Shown: piece after piece, positions 1-8,142 of the stretch | Layout of the letters: each line of letters opens with the position of its first letter | Position numbering within the stretch: position 1 is the stretch's first letter | Assembly: GCF_001904725.1 (NCBI RefSeq) | Contig: NZ_MRCE01000007.1 | Span: 124,001 to 188,000, forward strand | Direction: 5' to 3' | Length of the DNA: 64,000 bases | Origin: Phormidium ambiguum IAM M-71 | GTDB taxonomy: Bacteria > Cyanobacteriota > Cyanobacteriia > Cyanobacteriales > Aerosakkonemataceae | Made by a program: the position numbers and the translations under genes | The notes under the pieces: generated by a model | Told to the model about the DNA's origin: nothing | Database searches by the model: none | The model's input: the letters and a program-made list of their open reading frames with translations, nothing else

Positions 1-135
1 AATAAAAAAATCGAAACCGTCTAAAGCAATTAATCCAGCAGATAGCAACCAAAGTAACCACATAACACGAGTTACTGGTGCAGCATCCAGCCTTTCTTCA
101 AAGGATAAAGGTTGGGTAGTTAAAGTTGTAGTCAT
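1..135 (-). CDS. MFS transporter, N-terminal fragment (runs off window)
   Basis: Only the first 45 codons lie in the window; the gene continues past its left edge. The start codon is the ATG whose complement is at 133-135. The peptide begins MTTTLTTQPLSFEERLDAAP, then enters a hydrophobic helix that ends ALDGFDFF. That pattern, a short cytosolic leader followed by transmembrane helix 1 carrying a G-F-D motif, is typical of the first helix of sugar/aromatic-acid type major facilitator transporters. The substrate cannot be told from this fragment. It is divergent from the U32 gene at 301. Confidence 0.6.
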   Translation of the reverse strand, partial: MTTTLTTQPLSFEERLDAAPVTRVMWLLWLLSAGLIALDGFDFFI

Positions 136-300
136 TCGATTTCAGATTTAAGATTTTTAGATTTTAGATTGACCCTCAAGATCAATATTTTGTCTCTAAT
201 TAACTCGATCTTCCCATATCTCAAGGATGATTTATCCCCAGCTAAGCAGAAAATTTAAGTAAAATCAAGATAACATCTAGCGATCGTTTTTGAGAATATC

Positions 301-1530
301 ATGTGGAAACCTGAACTCCTAGCCCCAGCAAAAAATTTAGAACGCCTCAAAGTTGCCATTGCTTATGGGGCGGATGCGATATATTTAGGTGGTCAAAATT
401 ATGGCTTGCGGGCGCGTGCAGATAATTTTACCGATCGGGAATTAGAGCAAGCTGTAGTATTTGCTCATCAACATAATGCGAAAATTTATGTTACTCTAAA
501 TGCTTTTCTTCACGATACAGACTTTGTGGGATTAGCTGAATATTGCCAGTTTTTAGAATCTATTGGTGTAGATGCTGTAATTGTTTCCGATCTTGGTGTA
601 ATTCGAGCTATTCGTAATAGTTCAAACTTAAATATTCACTTATCAACCCAAGCTTCTTGCATCAATTATTATGCAGGTTTGTTGTGGAAAGAAATGGGAG
701 TAAAGCGATTAATTGTTGGGCGAGAACTTACTATTGCTGAAGCTGGCGCAATTCGAGAAAAATCAGGCATTGAAGTAGAAATGTTTACTCACGGTGCCAT
801 GTGTATGGCTTATTCTGGACATTGCACTATCTCTAATTTTACCGCAGGTCGAGATTCTAATCGTGGTGGTTGTATTCAATCTTGTCGATTACCTTATCAT
901 TTAGAAACTGATGATAATAAATCTGATGATTTAGTTACTTTCATGTCTTCTAGAGATTTGTGGGGAATCTATCAAATCGGAGAATTTTTTCAACATCAAA
1001 TTTGCTCTTTGAAAATTGAAGGGCGGATGAAATCTTCCTTTTATGTGGGATTAACTTGTAAGATTTATCGCCAGTTAATTGATGCTTATGCAGCCGGAAC
1101 ATTGAGCGCAGAAATGTTGAAATTTGCAGCGCAAGAATTGCAATCTGTACCGAATCGAGATTATTTTTCAGGTTCTTTAGAAACGCCAGCAGGTAGAGAT
1201 TCTGTGTTTGGACAATTATCAGGTATAAATACAGGAACTTATGAATATTTAGGTTTGGTTATTGATACGACTCCTGAAGAAATTGTTTTGCGACTTGTGG
1301 AACCTTTAAGAGTGGGAGAAGAGATTGAAATTATCCCTTTTGCAGGAGAAGCGATTCGCGGAAAAGTCGATCGCCTTTTCTCTATTACAGGTGAAAGAGT
1401 ACAATTTATGCGCCAAGATAGTATTGTGCGAATTCCTAAATTTCCCGCAGCCACAAACACAGAAAATATTGCCAAATATAATGTAGTTCGATTCAAATCA
1501 ACAATTAAAGAAGTCGCCCATGCAATTTAA
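301..1530 (+). CDS. U32 family protein (TrhP/YegQ-like tRNA-modification type)
   Basis: A 409-residue member of the peptidase U32 family. It starts with the family signature ELLAPAKNLERLKVAIAYGA and has a TIM-barrel core. Four cysteines typical of the family, likely Fe-S ligands, are at about C168, C175, C191 and C195 (GAMCMAYSGHC and GGCIQSC). Family members once called collagenase-like peptidases include enzymes that hydroxylate tRNA uridine-34 (TrhP) or 23S rRNA (RlhA); a peptidase role is less likely. The next gene overlaps it by 11 bp and appears to be a divergent partner, as in the Bacillus TrhP1/TrhP2 pair. The exact RNA substrate is inferred. Confidence 0.85.
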   Translation: MWKPELLAPAKNLERLKVAIAYGADAIYLGGQNYGLRARADNFTDRELEQAVVFAHQHNAKIYVTLNAFLHDTDFVGLAEYCQFLESIGVDAVIVSDLGVIRAIRNSSNLNIHLSTQASCINYYAGLLWKEMGVKRLIVGRELTIAEAGAIREKSGIEVEMFTHGAMCMAYSGHCTISNFTAGRDSNRGGCIQSCRLPYHLETDDNKSDDLVTFMSSRDLWGIYQIGEFFQHQICSLKIEGRMKSSFYVGLTCKIYRQLIDAYAAGTLSAEMLKFAAQELQSVPNRDYFSGSLETPAGRDSVFGQLSGINTGTYEYLGLVIDTTPEEIVLRLVEPLRVGEEIEIIPFAGEAIRGKVDRLFSITGERVQFMRQDSIVRIPKFPAATNTENIAKYNVVRFKSTIKEVAHAI

Positions 1531-2719
1531 CACTTTTATTTCATCAATTTCCGATTTGGAACGGTGCGTTAATGCTCCTAATTTAGAGGAAGTGTTATTA
1601 GAACCGATATTATTAGCACGTCAGGGAAAACTTACGGAAAATCAAGTTAAAACCTTAGCAGAGGAAGCTGTAAAACGTGGATTGCGCCCGGTTTTGGTTT
1701 GGGATATTTTAATGCCAGAACGGGTAATGAATGAGGTTTGCGAAAAGTTAAAAGCGTGGGATTTAAGTCAATTTGCTGCAATTCGAGTTTGCGATCCTGG
1801 TGTTGCTTATTGGTTGAAAATTCATTTCCCGAAAATGCCATTACAATTAATTGTAGAAACGGGGAATCATAACCTAGAATCTTTGCTTGGGTGGTGCGAA
1901 ATTTTTAGCGAAACTTTGGAAAGGTTGATATTATCGATCGAACTCCCCGAAGAAAAACTAATTGAATATTGCCAAAAACTGCCTGTTGCTTGCGAACTAC
2001 TAGGTGTTGGACAAATTTTACTATTTTACTCGCCGCGATCGCTACTTTGGGAAAGGCAGAAGGCAGAAGGCAGAGGGCAGAAGGAAGAAGACAGTTTATA
2101 TGAGTTTAATCCAAATTCAATGCTTTATTTAGAAGCTAAAGCGGCTTTTGAAGATGCACCAAATCGGCATTTTCCCACCTTAGAAACTATACATGGAACA
2201 TTGATGTTTTTGGACAAAGACCAATTTATTTTGGATAAATTGGAGGGATTGCGATCGGCCCGATTGCATACAGTAAGATTAGACTTACGACATTTAGAAA
2301 AAAATGGTGATGTTGCAGTCAACATCGATAATATTTGCCAGCAAATTCTCGATAATCCAGCAACTTTACGATTAAATTGGGTTAGGGAAACTCGCGCCCC
2401 ATTTTTTAAAGCAAATCGTACTACTGCGCTTTTTCCCAGAATGAAATCGAAAGTAGCGGATTACCGAAATGAGAATTGTTTAGCAGAAGTCTTAACTGGA
2501 GAAAGTGGTAAATACGTAGTTTTTCAAACCTTAAGAGATTTTGATGTTTCGCAAATTCAACGCCTGATTATGCCCACAGGTGAAGAGATTAAAATTCCCC
2601 CTGAAATTATCTTTCGTAACTTAAACGGCGAACAATTAGAAACTTTTACAGACGATCAAATTATAGTAACCAATTGGATTAAAAAAGCAGTCCCAGGAAC
2701 TTTACTATTAAGTCGTTAG
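1520..2719 (+). CDS. Divergent U32-like partner protein
   Basis: A 399-residue protein translationally coupled to the U32 gene: its ATG at 1520 overlaps the upstream stop by 11 bp. Its N-terminal half keeps the U32 barrel layout, including a YSPRSLL segment near residue 175, but the cysteine cluster of the upstream protein is not evident. It may be the non-catalytic or specificity subunit of a two-protein enzyme; that is inference. Residues about 179-191 (RQKAEGRGQKEED) are encoded by a short tandem heptamer repeat and look like a late insertion in a loop. A hairpin at 2731-2761 follows the stop. Confidence 0.6.
   Translation: MQFNTFISSISDLERCVNAPNLEEVLLEPILLARQGKLTENQVKTLAEEAVKRGLRPVLVWDILMPERVMNEVCEKLKAWDLSQFAAIRVCDPGVAYWLKIHFPKMPLQLIVETGNHNLESLLGWCEIFSETLERLILSIELPEEKLIEYCQKLPVACELLGVGQILLFYSPRSLLWERQKAEGRGQKEEDSLYEFNPNSMLYLEAKAAFEDAPNRHFPTLETIHGTLMFLDKDQFILDKLEGLRSARLHTVRLDLRHLEKNGDVAVNIDNICQQILDNPATLRLNWVRETRAPFFKANRTTALFPRMKSKVADYRNENCLAEVLTGESGKYVVFQTLRDFDVSQIQRLIMPTGEEIKIPPEIIFRNLNGEQLETFTDDQIIVTNWIKKAVPGTLLLSR
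2054..2092 (+). repeat. Short tandem repeat (GGCAGAA heptamers) inside a coding region
   Basis: About five degenerate copies of the heptamer GGCAGAA/GGCAGAG lie in frame within the U32-like partner gene. The same heptamer occurs at 4185-4207 (opposite orientation) and 60102-60138. Such short tandemly repeated sequences are common in cyanobacterial intergenic DNA; here the repeat is translated. Confidence 0.85.
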
Positions 2720-2730
2720 TGAGGTAAACA

Positions 2731-2761
2731 GATCCCCGACTTATTGAAGAAGTTGGGGATC
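2731..2761 (+). terminator. Hairpin after the U32 pair; copy 1 of a dispersed palindrome
   Basis: Arms GATCCCCGACTT and AAGTTGGGGATC (one mismatch) are separated by 7 nt and followed by TTAATTTTT, so this could act as an intrinsic terminator for the U32 pair. The same palindrome recurs at 10612-10648 and 27241-27273, so it is also a dispersed repeat. Confidence 0.65.
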
Positions 2762-2842
2762 TTAATTTTTCCAATATGCAAAAATTAAGAAAAAAGTCAC
2801 AGAAAGCAGTATATTCTGGAAAGTGAGCGTCGGAAGCAACCA

Positions 2843-3472
2843 GTGACTAAAATCATCGCAATTCTAAACGGTAAGGGAGGCGTAGGAAAAACCACTACAG
2901 CTATTAATTTAGCTGCAACCCTCTCAGAGAAATCAAAAGTTCTTTTGGTTGATGCAGATATTCAAGGCTCTGCTAGTTGGTGGTTTGAACGGGCTAGAGA
3001 TTCCTGGGGATTTGACTTAGCCAAAGAAACAAATCCTAAACTTTTGAATCGTTTACGTAAAATAGAAGGCTATGATTTAGTAGTGGTAGACACACCTCCG
3101 GCGCTGCGCTCGGAAGCATTAACAGCTGTCATAGCGATCGCAGATTATCTAGTTTTGCCCACACCTCCAGCACCGATGGATTTAGCCGTACTCATTGAAA
3201 CCGTCAGGGAAGCCGTTACACCAAAAGGTATCGCCCATCGCGTGTTGCTCACCAAAGTCGATTCGCGGAGTTTGGGCGAAGCACTAGAAGCACAAAACAC
3301 GCTTTTAGAACTAGGAATCCCCGCTTGTCATGCTTTTGTGCGGGCTTATAAAGCTCACGAAAGAGCCGCATTAGATGGCGTACCGATTACTCATTGGCGC
3401 GGCAAAAATGCGCGGGAGGCTGAAGCAGACTACCGCCGAGTGGCTAACGAATTACAGCGAGATTGGAGGTAA
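2843..3472 (+). CDS. ParA/MinD-family ATPase, candidate McdA-like
   Basis: A 209-residue ParA-type P-loop ATPase starting at a GTG. The deviant Walker A motif [11 protein letters not shown] (signature lysine K11, catalytic K16) is at residues 9-19; DADIQGSA and [11 protein letters not shown] follow as switch and Walker B regions. It is close to the minimal length for a chromosomal or cargo-positioning ParA. It sits 5 bp upstream of a coiled-coil protein with a C-terminal tryptophan, with no parS-binding ParB nearby. That arrangement fits McdA of the McdA/McdB carboxysome-positioning pair (inference). A generic ParA role remains possible. Confidence 0.85.
   Translation: MTKIIAILNGKGGVGKTTTAINLAATLSEKSKVLLVDADIQGSASWWFERARDSWGFDLAKETNPKLLNRLRKIEGYDLVVVDTPPALRSEALTAVIAIADYLVLPTPPAPMDLAVLIETVREAVTPKGIAHRVLLTKVDSRSLGEALEAQNTLLELGIPACHAFVRAYKAHERAALDGVPITHWRGKNAREAEADYRRVANELQRDWR
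3465..3470 (+). promoter_or_regulatory. Ribosome binding site GGAGGT that fixes the downstream start
   Basis: A perfect GGAGGT ends 7 nt before the ATG at 3478. It supports ATG 3478 over the in-frame TTG at 3463, and shows that the ParA gene's last codons carry the ribosome site of its partner. Confidence 0.8.
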
Positions 3473-3477
3473 CAATC

Positions 3478-4149
3478 ATGGCAAGAAAAAATCTTTCTGA
3501 TTTACTGCGTCAAGAAGCACAAAAAAGCCCAAATTCTGAAGCGGAAACTGTTAAGAATGATGACAAAATCATTGATGTACCAGCATTAGCAACTGTCGAA
3601 GTTGCAGCAGAAGAAGTAACAGAAGAAGCTAGCGATGATAAAACTGCGGCTAAACGTAGCACCCATACAAAAGCCGAATTAGAAACAACAGTAGCAGAAT
3701 TGCAAGCAGCTTTAGAAACAGCGAAAGAAACTGAAGCCAATGGACAAAAAGAAATTGCCGAATTGCGATCGCAATTAAAAAAATCCGAACAAAATGAACA
3801 AAAGTTAGAAAAACAATTAACGGAATTGCGATCGGAAATTGAAAGCCAGAAAAAATTGCTGAAACAGCAAGAACAAAAGTTAGAAAAAACTAACCAAATG
3901 AAAAAAGAGTTAGACGAAGCGAAGAAAACTTCCCTCCAACTAGCCAATGCTAACTCAGCAATTGAAGAAGAAGTAAAACAGTTAAGAAAACAACTAGAAG
4001 ACGCAAAACCAAAACCCGCACCGTTACCAACACAACCCGCACCATTACAAGTTAAACAAATAAGAAAAGAAGGGAAACACTTACATTTCCCCTCCCAAAA
4101 AACTGATAATTCAGATGATTTCGCCTCTAATACTTGGTTGCTTGACTAG
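3478..4149 (+). CDS. Coiled-coil protein, candidate McdB-like ParA partner
   Basis: A 223-residue hydrophilic protein. The N terminus is basic (MARKNLSDLLRQEAQKS), followed by an acidic low-complexity stretch to about residue 65. A long heptad-rich, Gln/Lys/Glu-rich coiled coil runs from about 65 to 175, then a proline-rich linker. The end is NTWLLD, placing a tryptophan four residues from the C terminus (W220). McdB proteins share this plan: charged N terminus, central Gln-rich coiled coil and an invariant C-terminal tryptophan used for carboxysome binding. Position directly after the ParA gene (5 bp gap) supports an adaptor role. The McdB identity is inferred, not proven. Confidence 0.7.
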   Translation: MARKNLSDLLRQEAQKSPNSEAETVKNDDKIIDVPALATVEVAAEEVTEEASDDKTAAKRSTHTKAELETTVAELQAALETAKETEANGQKEIAELRSQLKKSEQNEQKLEKQLTELRSEIESQKKLLKQQEQKLEKTNQMKKELDEAKKTSLQLANANSAIEEEVKQLRKQLEDAKPKPAPLPTQPAPLQVKQIRKEGKHLHFPSQKTDNSDDFASNTWLLD

Positions 4150-4184
4150 AACTGATAGCAGTTGGCGAGTAAACAAAATATGTG

Positions 4185-4207
4185 TTCTGCCTTCTGCCTT
4201 CTGCCTT
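4185..4207 (-). repeat. GGCAGAA heptamer repeat between convergent genes
   Basis: About three copies of TTCTGCC (GGCAGAA on the minus strand) fill the gap between the McdB-like gene and the convergent S2P gene. This is the intergenic counterpart of the coding copies at 2054 and 60102. Confidence 0.8.
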
Positions 4208-4215
4208 GAAAAGGC

Positions 4216-5310
4216 TTAGCGTTTTTGCAATTTAGATTCCAACAATTTGGCGATCGCTTCCTTTTCCAATAATCCCACCAACACACCATCAGCTTGAACT
4301 ACAGGCAGTTCAGTAACATTAGTTTGCTCGATCAATTTTGCCACATCAAGCAATGATTCATTGGCAGTTACAACCTTAGTTCTGTCTACAGGTTTTGTCA
4401 GTTCACTTACTGGCGTAAAAGGCCAAAGATCGGTAGCAACGCTTCTCATGTCATCAACAGCCATTTCTCCTACTAATCTGCCTTGCTCATCGATGACTAA
4501 AAACTTGCGCCAAACATCTTTACCAATCACATAATCATTAGCAAATTTTCGCAGAGAAATTGATTCCAAAACAATTGGACTGTTAGGATTAATAGCTTCC
4601 TCAGCTTTTAAATTGGTGAGTTGGTCTTGCAATCTCGCATATTGAACTGCGCGACCAGCATTTTGTAACAAAAACCAACCAATTAATGCGTACCACCAAC
4701 CACCCGCAAAACCACTTCCTAATAATCCTGAAACAATCGCTAATCCAAAACTAATTCCTAGTAACCCAAAGACTTGACCAAATCTACCAGCAAAAATCAC
4801 ACCTGTAAAAGGATTGCCAGTGATTTTCCAAACCAAAGCTTTCAGAACATTTCCACCATCTAAAGGTAAACCAGGAATTAAGTTGAATATACCCAACGCT
4901 AGATTAGTATAAGCTAGCAATCCTAAAATTTGCGCCAAAGGCCCAGATATACCCGCGCTTACACCAATAATTGTAAACAATCCAAACAGCAGAAAACTAA
5001 CTAATGGGCCTGCAATAGCCACCCAAAAAGCCCCTGCTGGAGTCTTAGATTCTTCTGCTAAATTAGCTAAACCGCCAAACAAAAATAAAGTAATTGATTT
5101 GACTTCTATTCCTTGACGAATAGCAGCGAAACTATGTCCTAGTTCATGCGCCAAGACAGAGGCAAATAGCATTAAAGCTATAATTAATCCCAGTACTAAA
5201 CCCAGTTGGCTGCTATAGCTTAACGTCACCAATCCCAAAATGAAAAACCAAGTGGGATGGACGAAAAAGGGAATGCCAAATAAATTACCAATGCGAATAG
5301 AACCGTTCAT
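4216..5310 (-). CDS. Site-2 protease family (M50) with CBS domains
   Basis: A 364-residue intramembrane zinc metalloprotease of the Rv2869c/SpoIVFB type. The zinc motif HELGH is at residues 55-59 in the second hydrophobic segment. The second active-site motif, NLIPGLPLDGG, lies near residues 142-152. Four to six transmembrane segments occupy residues 10-215. Two CBS domains follow (about 240-360), containing PIVLESISLRKF and LPVVQADGVLVGLLE; CBS pairs usually bind adenine nucleotides and may gate activity. Family members cleave membrane-bound anti-sigma factors or similar clients; the substrate here is unknown. It is a single gene, convergent with the McdB-like gene. Confidence 0.9.
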   Translation of the reverse strand: MNGSIRIGNLFGIPFFVHPTWFFILGLVTLSYSSQLGLVLGLIIALMLFASVLAHELGHSFAAIRQGIEVKSITLFLFGGLANLAEESKTPAGAFWVAIAGPLVSFLLFGLFTIIGVSAGISGPLAQILGLLAYTNLALGIFNLIPGLPLDGGNVLKALVWKITGNPFTGVIFAGRFGQVFGLLGISFGLAIVSGLLGSGFAGGWWYALIGWFLLQNAGRAVQYARLQDQLTNLKAEEAINPNSPIVLESISLRKFANDYVIGKDVWRKFLVIDEQGRLVGEMAVDDMRSVATDLWPFTPVSELTKPVDRTKVVTANESLLDVAKLIEQTNVTELPVVQADGVLVGLLEKEAIAKLLESKLQKR

Positions 5311-5507
5311 TTGGTTGCCTCTGATTTCAGCTTCAAGAAGATAATTTTATCTTCTCTTCTTTTCAATTGTGACAAAATGTAACTATTGTTTTCATATTTC
5401 AAATTTCGTATTTCCCGTCCTTGTGGGTTCGGTTTTGCCGATCGCAAACAAATTGCCTAACAAATTCGGCATAATATAAGAGTAACTTCTAAACCCCTCC
5501 TTCTCTC

Positions 5508-5532
5508 TCCTCTGCGTCCTCTGCGCCTGGAG
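5508..5532. repeat. Pyrimidine-rich dispersed repeat (CCTCTGCG-type)
   Basis: The segment reads CTCCTCTGCGTCCTCTGCGC and onward, two imperfect copies of TCCTCTGCG. Sequences of this kind are scattered between genes in many cyanobacteria. It lies upstream of the 2TM gene, and I see no coding role. Confidence 0.5.
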
Positions 5533-5626
5533 TTGTTCAAAAAAAAGCATAAGTCAGAGTCACAAGATCTAAGCGAGAAAATATACAAATTTAAGATCAA
5601 CTTTTGCAATTTAAATAAAAAATCCC

Positions 5627-6124
5627 ATGACACCCACATCTCAGAACCACCAAGTCACTCGCTATTACAAGCAAGAAGATATTCAACAAATTCTCCAAAT
5701 CGCTATTTCTCGGCAAGCTAACGATGGCGAATTTTCCCGCGAACAACTGTGGGAAATCGCCGATGAATTAGATATCGATCCGCAAACCTTAGAATTTGCT
5801 GAAAAAGAATGGTTACTCAGACAAGGAGAACAAAGAAAGCGCCAAGAATTTAACTTATATCGCCGCAATAAATTTAAAAAGCATTTTGGTAAATATGCAA
5901 TTACTAATTCATTTTTAATGTTGTTCAACTTTATGGTAGTTGGACATTTAACTTGGTCGCTTTATTTGCTGTTGTTGTGGGGCTTAGGTTTGGGACTAAA
6001 CGCCTGGAACACCTTTCAATCCGACGGTGAGGAATACGAAAAAGCTTTTCAAATGTGGTATCGTCGCTACCAATTTAAAGAAACAGTTAATAGCTTTTTC
6101 GATAAGTTATTAAAAGCGTGGTAA
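5627..6124 (+). CDS. 2TM domain-containing protein
   Basis: A 165-residue protein. The N-terminal half (about 1-85) is soluble, with a helical segment REQLWEIADELDIDPQTLEF that resembles the short SHOCT/winged helix-like modules often placed before 2TM domains. Two transmembrane helices follow (about 100-117 and 120-137), linked to a conserved basic entry RRNKFKKHFGKYAITNS and an aromatic exit WNTFQS. The 2TM domain family is common next to bacterial sensor kinases and in cyanobacteria, with no defined biochemical role. It appears to be a single-gene unit. Confidence 0.75.
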   Translation: MTPTSQNHQVTRYYKQEDIQQILQIAISRQANDGEFSREQLWEIADELDIDPQTLEFAEKEWLLRQGEQRKRQEFNLYRRNKFKKHFGKYAITNSFLMLFNFMVVGHLTWSLYLLLLWGLGLGLNAWNTFQSDGEEYEKAFQMWYRRYQFKETVNSFFDKLLKAW

Positions 6125-6162
6125 CAGTTCATTATGAACTTGAACTAACGACAAATAACAAA

Positions 6163-6468
6163 TTAAACACAATAAATAGTGATATCCTCTCCACATCGAT
6201 CGGCTAAATAAGATAAAGCCCGAAAGCGTAAACTCATCAGTTGATCGTAGAGAGGATTAATTTTACAAAGTGGGGGAATGTGTAAAATTGTTTGCCCAAA
6301 AACTTTAATATCTCTCGCAAAGGGACATTGTGCTGGAATTAAACGACAGATTAGCTGGGCAAATTGGCGATCGCGCACATCTATGTCATCTAAAATTTGA
6401 CGAATTGGCTGTAAAATGTAATCTACAATACTGAGATATTTGTGATAGTTGTTAGTAATAATACTCAT
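6163..6468 (-). CDS. Mo-dependent nitrogenase C-terminal-like small protein
   Basis: A 101-residue protein resembling the small cyanobacterial family named after the C-terminal domain of Mo-dependent nitrogenase. Features seen: YILQPIRQILDDIDVRDRQFAQ, then RLIPAQCPFARDIKVFGQTI, then IPPLCKINPLYDQLMSLRFRA. It has conserved cysteines at CPFAR and PLCKINP. Despite the name, many cyanobacteria carry such genes away from nif clusters, and nothing nearby is nif-related, so a role in nitrogen fixation should not be assumed. Confidence 0.7.
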   Translation of the reverse strand: MSIITNNYHKYLSIVDYILQPIRQILDDIDVRDRQFAQLICRLIPAQCPFARDIKVFGQTILHIPPLCKINPLYDQLMSLRFRALSYLADRCGEDITIYCV

Positions 6469-6787
6469 AATTTCACCTGAGTTATTTCATATTTCTATCT
6501 TCATCCTTACGGCGAGTTTTTCCGGTGACTTGACAAAGTAACTATTTGTGATAATTGTGGCAGAAATTTGCGATCGTAGTTCTACTTATTATGTGACTGG
6601 GGACAGTTTCAGGAGTGATTCATCTCACTTTAGTTAAAATTAATTACAGATTGTTATTACTAATCAAAATTAAATTAACTAGAGTTACATATTGTTATTG
6701 CAGATACAGTTTATTTTGGAATCTGCTTACAATAGAAAACTATAAAGTGTTTATCGCAGCCTCATCACTGCCAATGGAGGTGGGATT
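6469..6787. other. Intergenic region without a recognisable gene
   Basis: A 319-bp AT-rich gap between a minus-strand gene and the small plus-strand gene at 6788. It should hold both divergent promoters. Short open frames occur, but none has a ribosome site or recognisable sequence. Confidence 0.5.
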
Positions 6788-6982
6788 ATGTCAGAACTTA
6801 CTTGTACAGTTCCAGTTCTTCACAATATGCAAGAACTCGAAGAAGCGATCAAGCAATACAAATCCAGTGATTTAAGTGCTAACGATCTCCTTTGCCAGTG
6901 GCAAGCGATTCGTGACGCAGCTTTGAATTTAGGTTCATCTAACCAAGAGACGGAGAAAGTTCCCGGTCAAGACAGTTACTAA
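6788..6982 (+). CDS. Small conserved-looking protein of unknown function
   Basis: A 64-residue protein beginning MSELTCTVPVLHNMQELEEA. The start is supported by TGGAGGTGGG just upstream of the ATG. It is mostly helical and acidic, with no transmembrane segment; MQELEEAIKQYKSSDLSAND looks like an amphipathic helix, and the C terminus is polar. I do not recognise the family. It stands alone before a convergent antiporter gene. Confidence 0.55.
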   Translation: MSELTCTVPVLHNMQELEEAIKQYKSSDLSANDLLCQWQAIRDAALNLGSSNQETEKVPGQDSY

Positions 6983-7054
6983 TTACAGCAAGGTTGATAC
7001 AGCAATTTCACAAGTTGAAGACTGGTAGAATCAAATTTGGTTTTACCAGTTTTT

Positions 7055-8074
7055 TCAACCCGAAAAAAACACTAACAAAAACCCGCCAAGATACAACAGT
7101 AATAATAGAAAACTCTCGAAGCCAATGTTGCCAATTCCATGTTTTTCCCGTCGCAACAAGCCCAAGAGTAGAATCCCAGTCATTAAAATTGTTAAAGCTA
7201 CAACAAATACTTGACGTTCTGTTAAAGCTTGATAAATGGAACCTTTACGATAAGCGAGATCGCACAAAGCTAAAACTAAGACATCAAAGCTATTACCACC
7301 GAGAACGCCACTGACTGCTAAAGTAAAGGCGCGACGTTGTACAGCTGCGATCGTAGTTACTAATTCCGGTAATGATGTACAAATTGCAGTGAATAAACTA
7401 CCTACAGCATTTTCGGAAAGATTGGTGGATTTAGCAATAGAAACACCAGCTTGTTCCACAACATATCCCGCCATAGCTAGAATGACAGCCAGTAATACGA
7501 AATATACCCATAACTTAATTGTTGACGAATCATCATTCTCTTCGATTAATATTTCATTATTTTCTGTATCCTGAGTTTTCCACATCGGGGAACTGTAGGC
7601 AGCTGATACTAAACGCAAGCCAAATATATAAGTAACAACTAATCCAACAGAAGCAGGATGAATACCCCAAAAGTTAATTAATGGATAAGCAGTTGCTAGT
7701 AAAGGAAGAGTTAATAAAACTATTAGTAAACTTCCTTGAGTTAAAGTGGCAGCAGAAGCAGCGGCATATTCTAAATTTGCCTCTAAATAAGTGATGTCAG
7801 CTATGCCTAAAAAGGCTGTTTGTACAGCAATATCACCTAGCGCATTACTCAATGCTAGTACTGGATAATTACTTAAAGCAGCAGTAATTGAAGTAACGAT
7901 TCCTGGCAAAGAAGTACTAAATCCTAAGAATAAAGCACCCATTAATGCTTGGCCAAGTTTAGTTTTTTGTGCTAGGCGATCGGCAATTCCAGCTATGAAA
8001 GTGCCACTGACGACAATTACCGCAGCCGAGATTATAAATAATAAAATACTAATTTCTAGTGATAAGTTAGTCAA
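7055..8074 (-). CDS. Sodium:calcium antiporter family (CaCA, YrbG-like)
   Basis: A 339-residue integral membrane protein with about ten helices in two inverted halves. Each half carries an alpha-repeat: GFSTSLPGIVTSITAALSNY near residue 50 and AICTSLPELVTTIAAV near 230, the latter followed by SGVLGGNSFDVLVLAL. These are the ion-binding helices of cation/Ca2+ exchangers. The first repeat has Gly where many exchangers have the acidic ion-binding residue (SLPG versus SLPE), so ion preference may differ from a standard Na+/Ca2+ exchanger. It is divergent from glsA, with a 68-bp shared promoter region. Confidence 0.85.
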   Translation of the reverse strand: MTNLSLEISILLFIISAAVIVVSGTFIAGIADRLAQKTKLGQALMGALFLGFSTSLPGIVTSITAALSNYPVLALSNALGDIAVQTAFLGIADITYLEANLEYAAASAATLTQGSLLIVLLTLPLLATAYPLINFWGIHPASVGLVVTYIFGLRLVSAAYSSPMWKTQDTENNEILIEENDDSSTIKLWVYFVLLAVILAMAGYVVEQAGVSIAKSTNLSENAVGSLFTAICTSLPELVTTIAAVQRRAFTLAVSGVLGGNSFDVLVLALCDLAYRKGSIYQALTERQVFVVALTILMTGILLLGLLRREKHGIGNIGFESFLLLLLYLGGFLLVFFSG

Positions 8075-8142
8075 TTTTGTTTTTTTGAGTTTTCCTTTTC
8101 TATTTTAGATAAAATTAGAGTTATTGTTACAACTAAAGCATT

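Noticed and set aside
3463-3477. Upstream TTG start for the McdB-like gene
   Set aside because: It lies inside the ParA gene's last codons and its own ribosome site would be absent, whereas ATG 3478 has GGAGGT at ideal spacing.
3510-3947. Long antisense frame in the McdB-like gene
   Set aside because: It is a shadow of a biased coiled-coil sequence, rich in Ser, Cys and Phe, with no start signal.
6163-6468. A nitrogen-fixation locus
   Set aside because: The gene only resembles the C-terminal domain family by name; no nif gene is adjacent.
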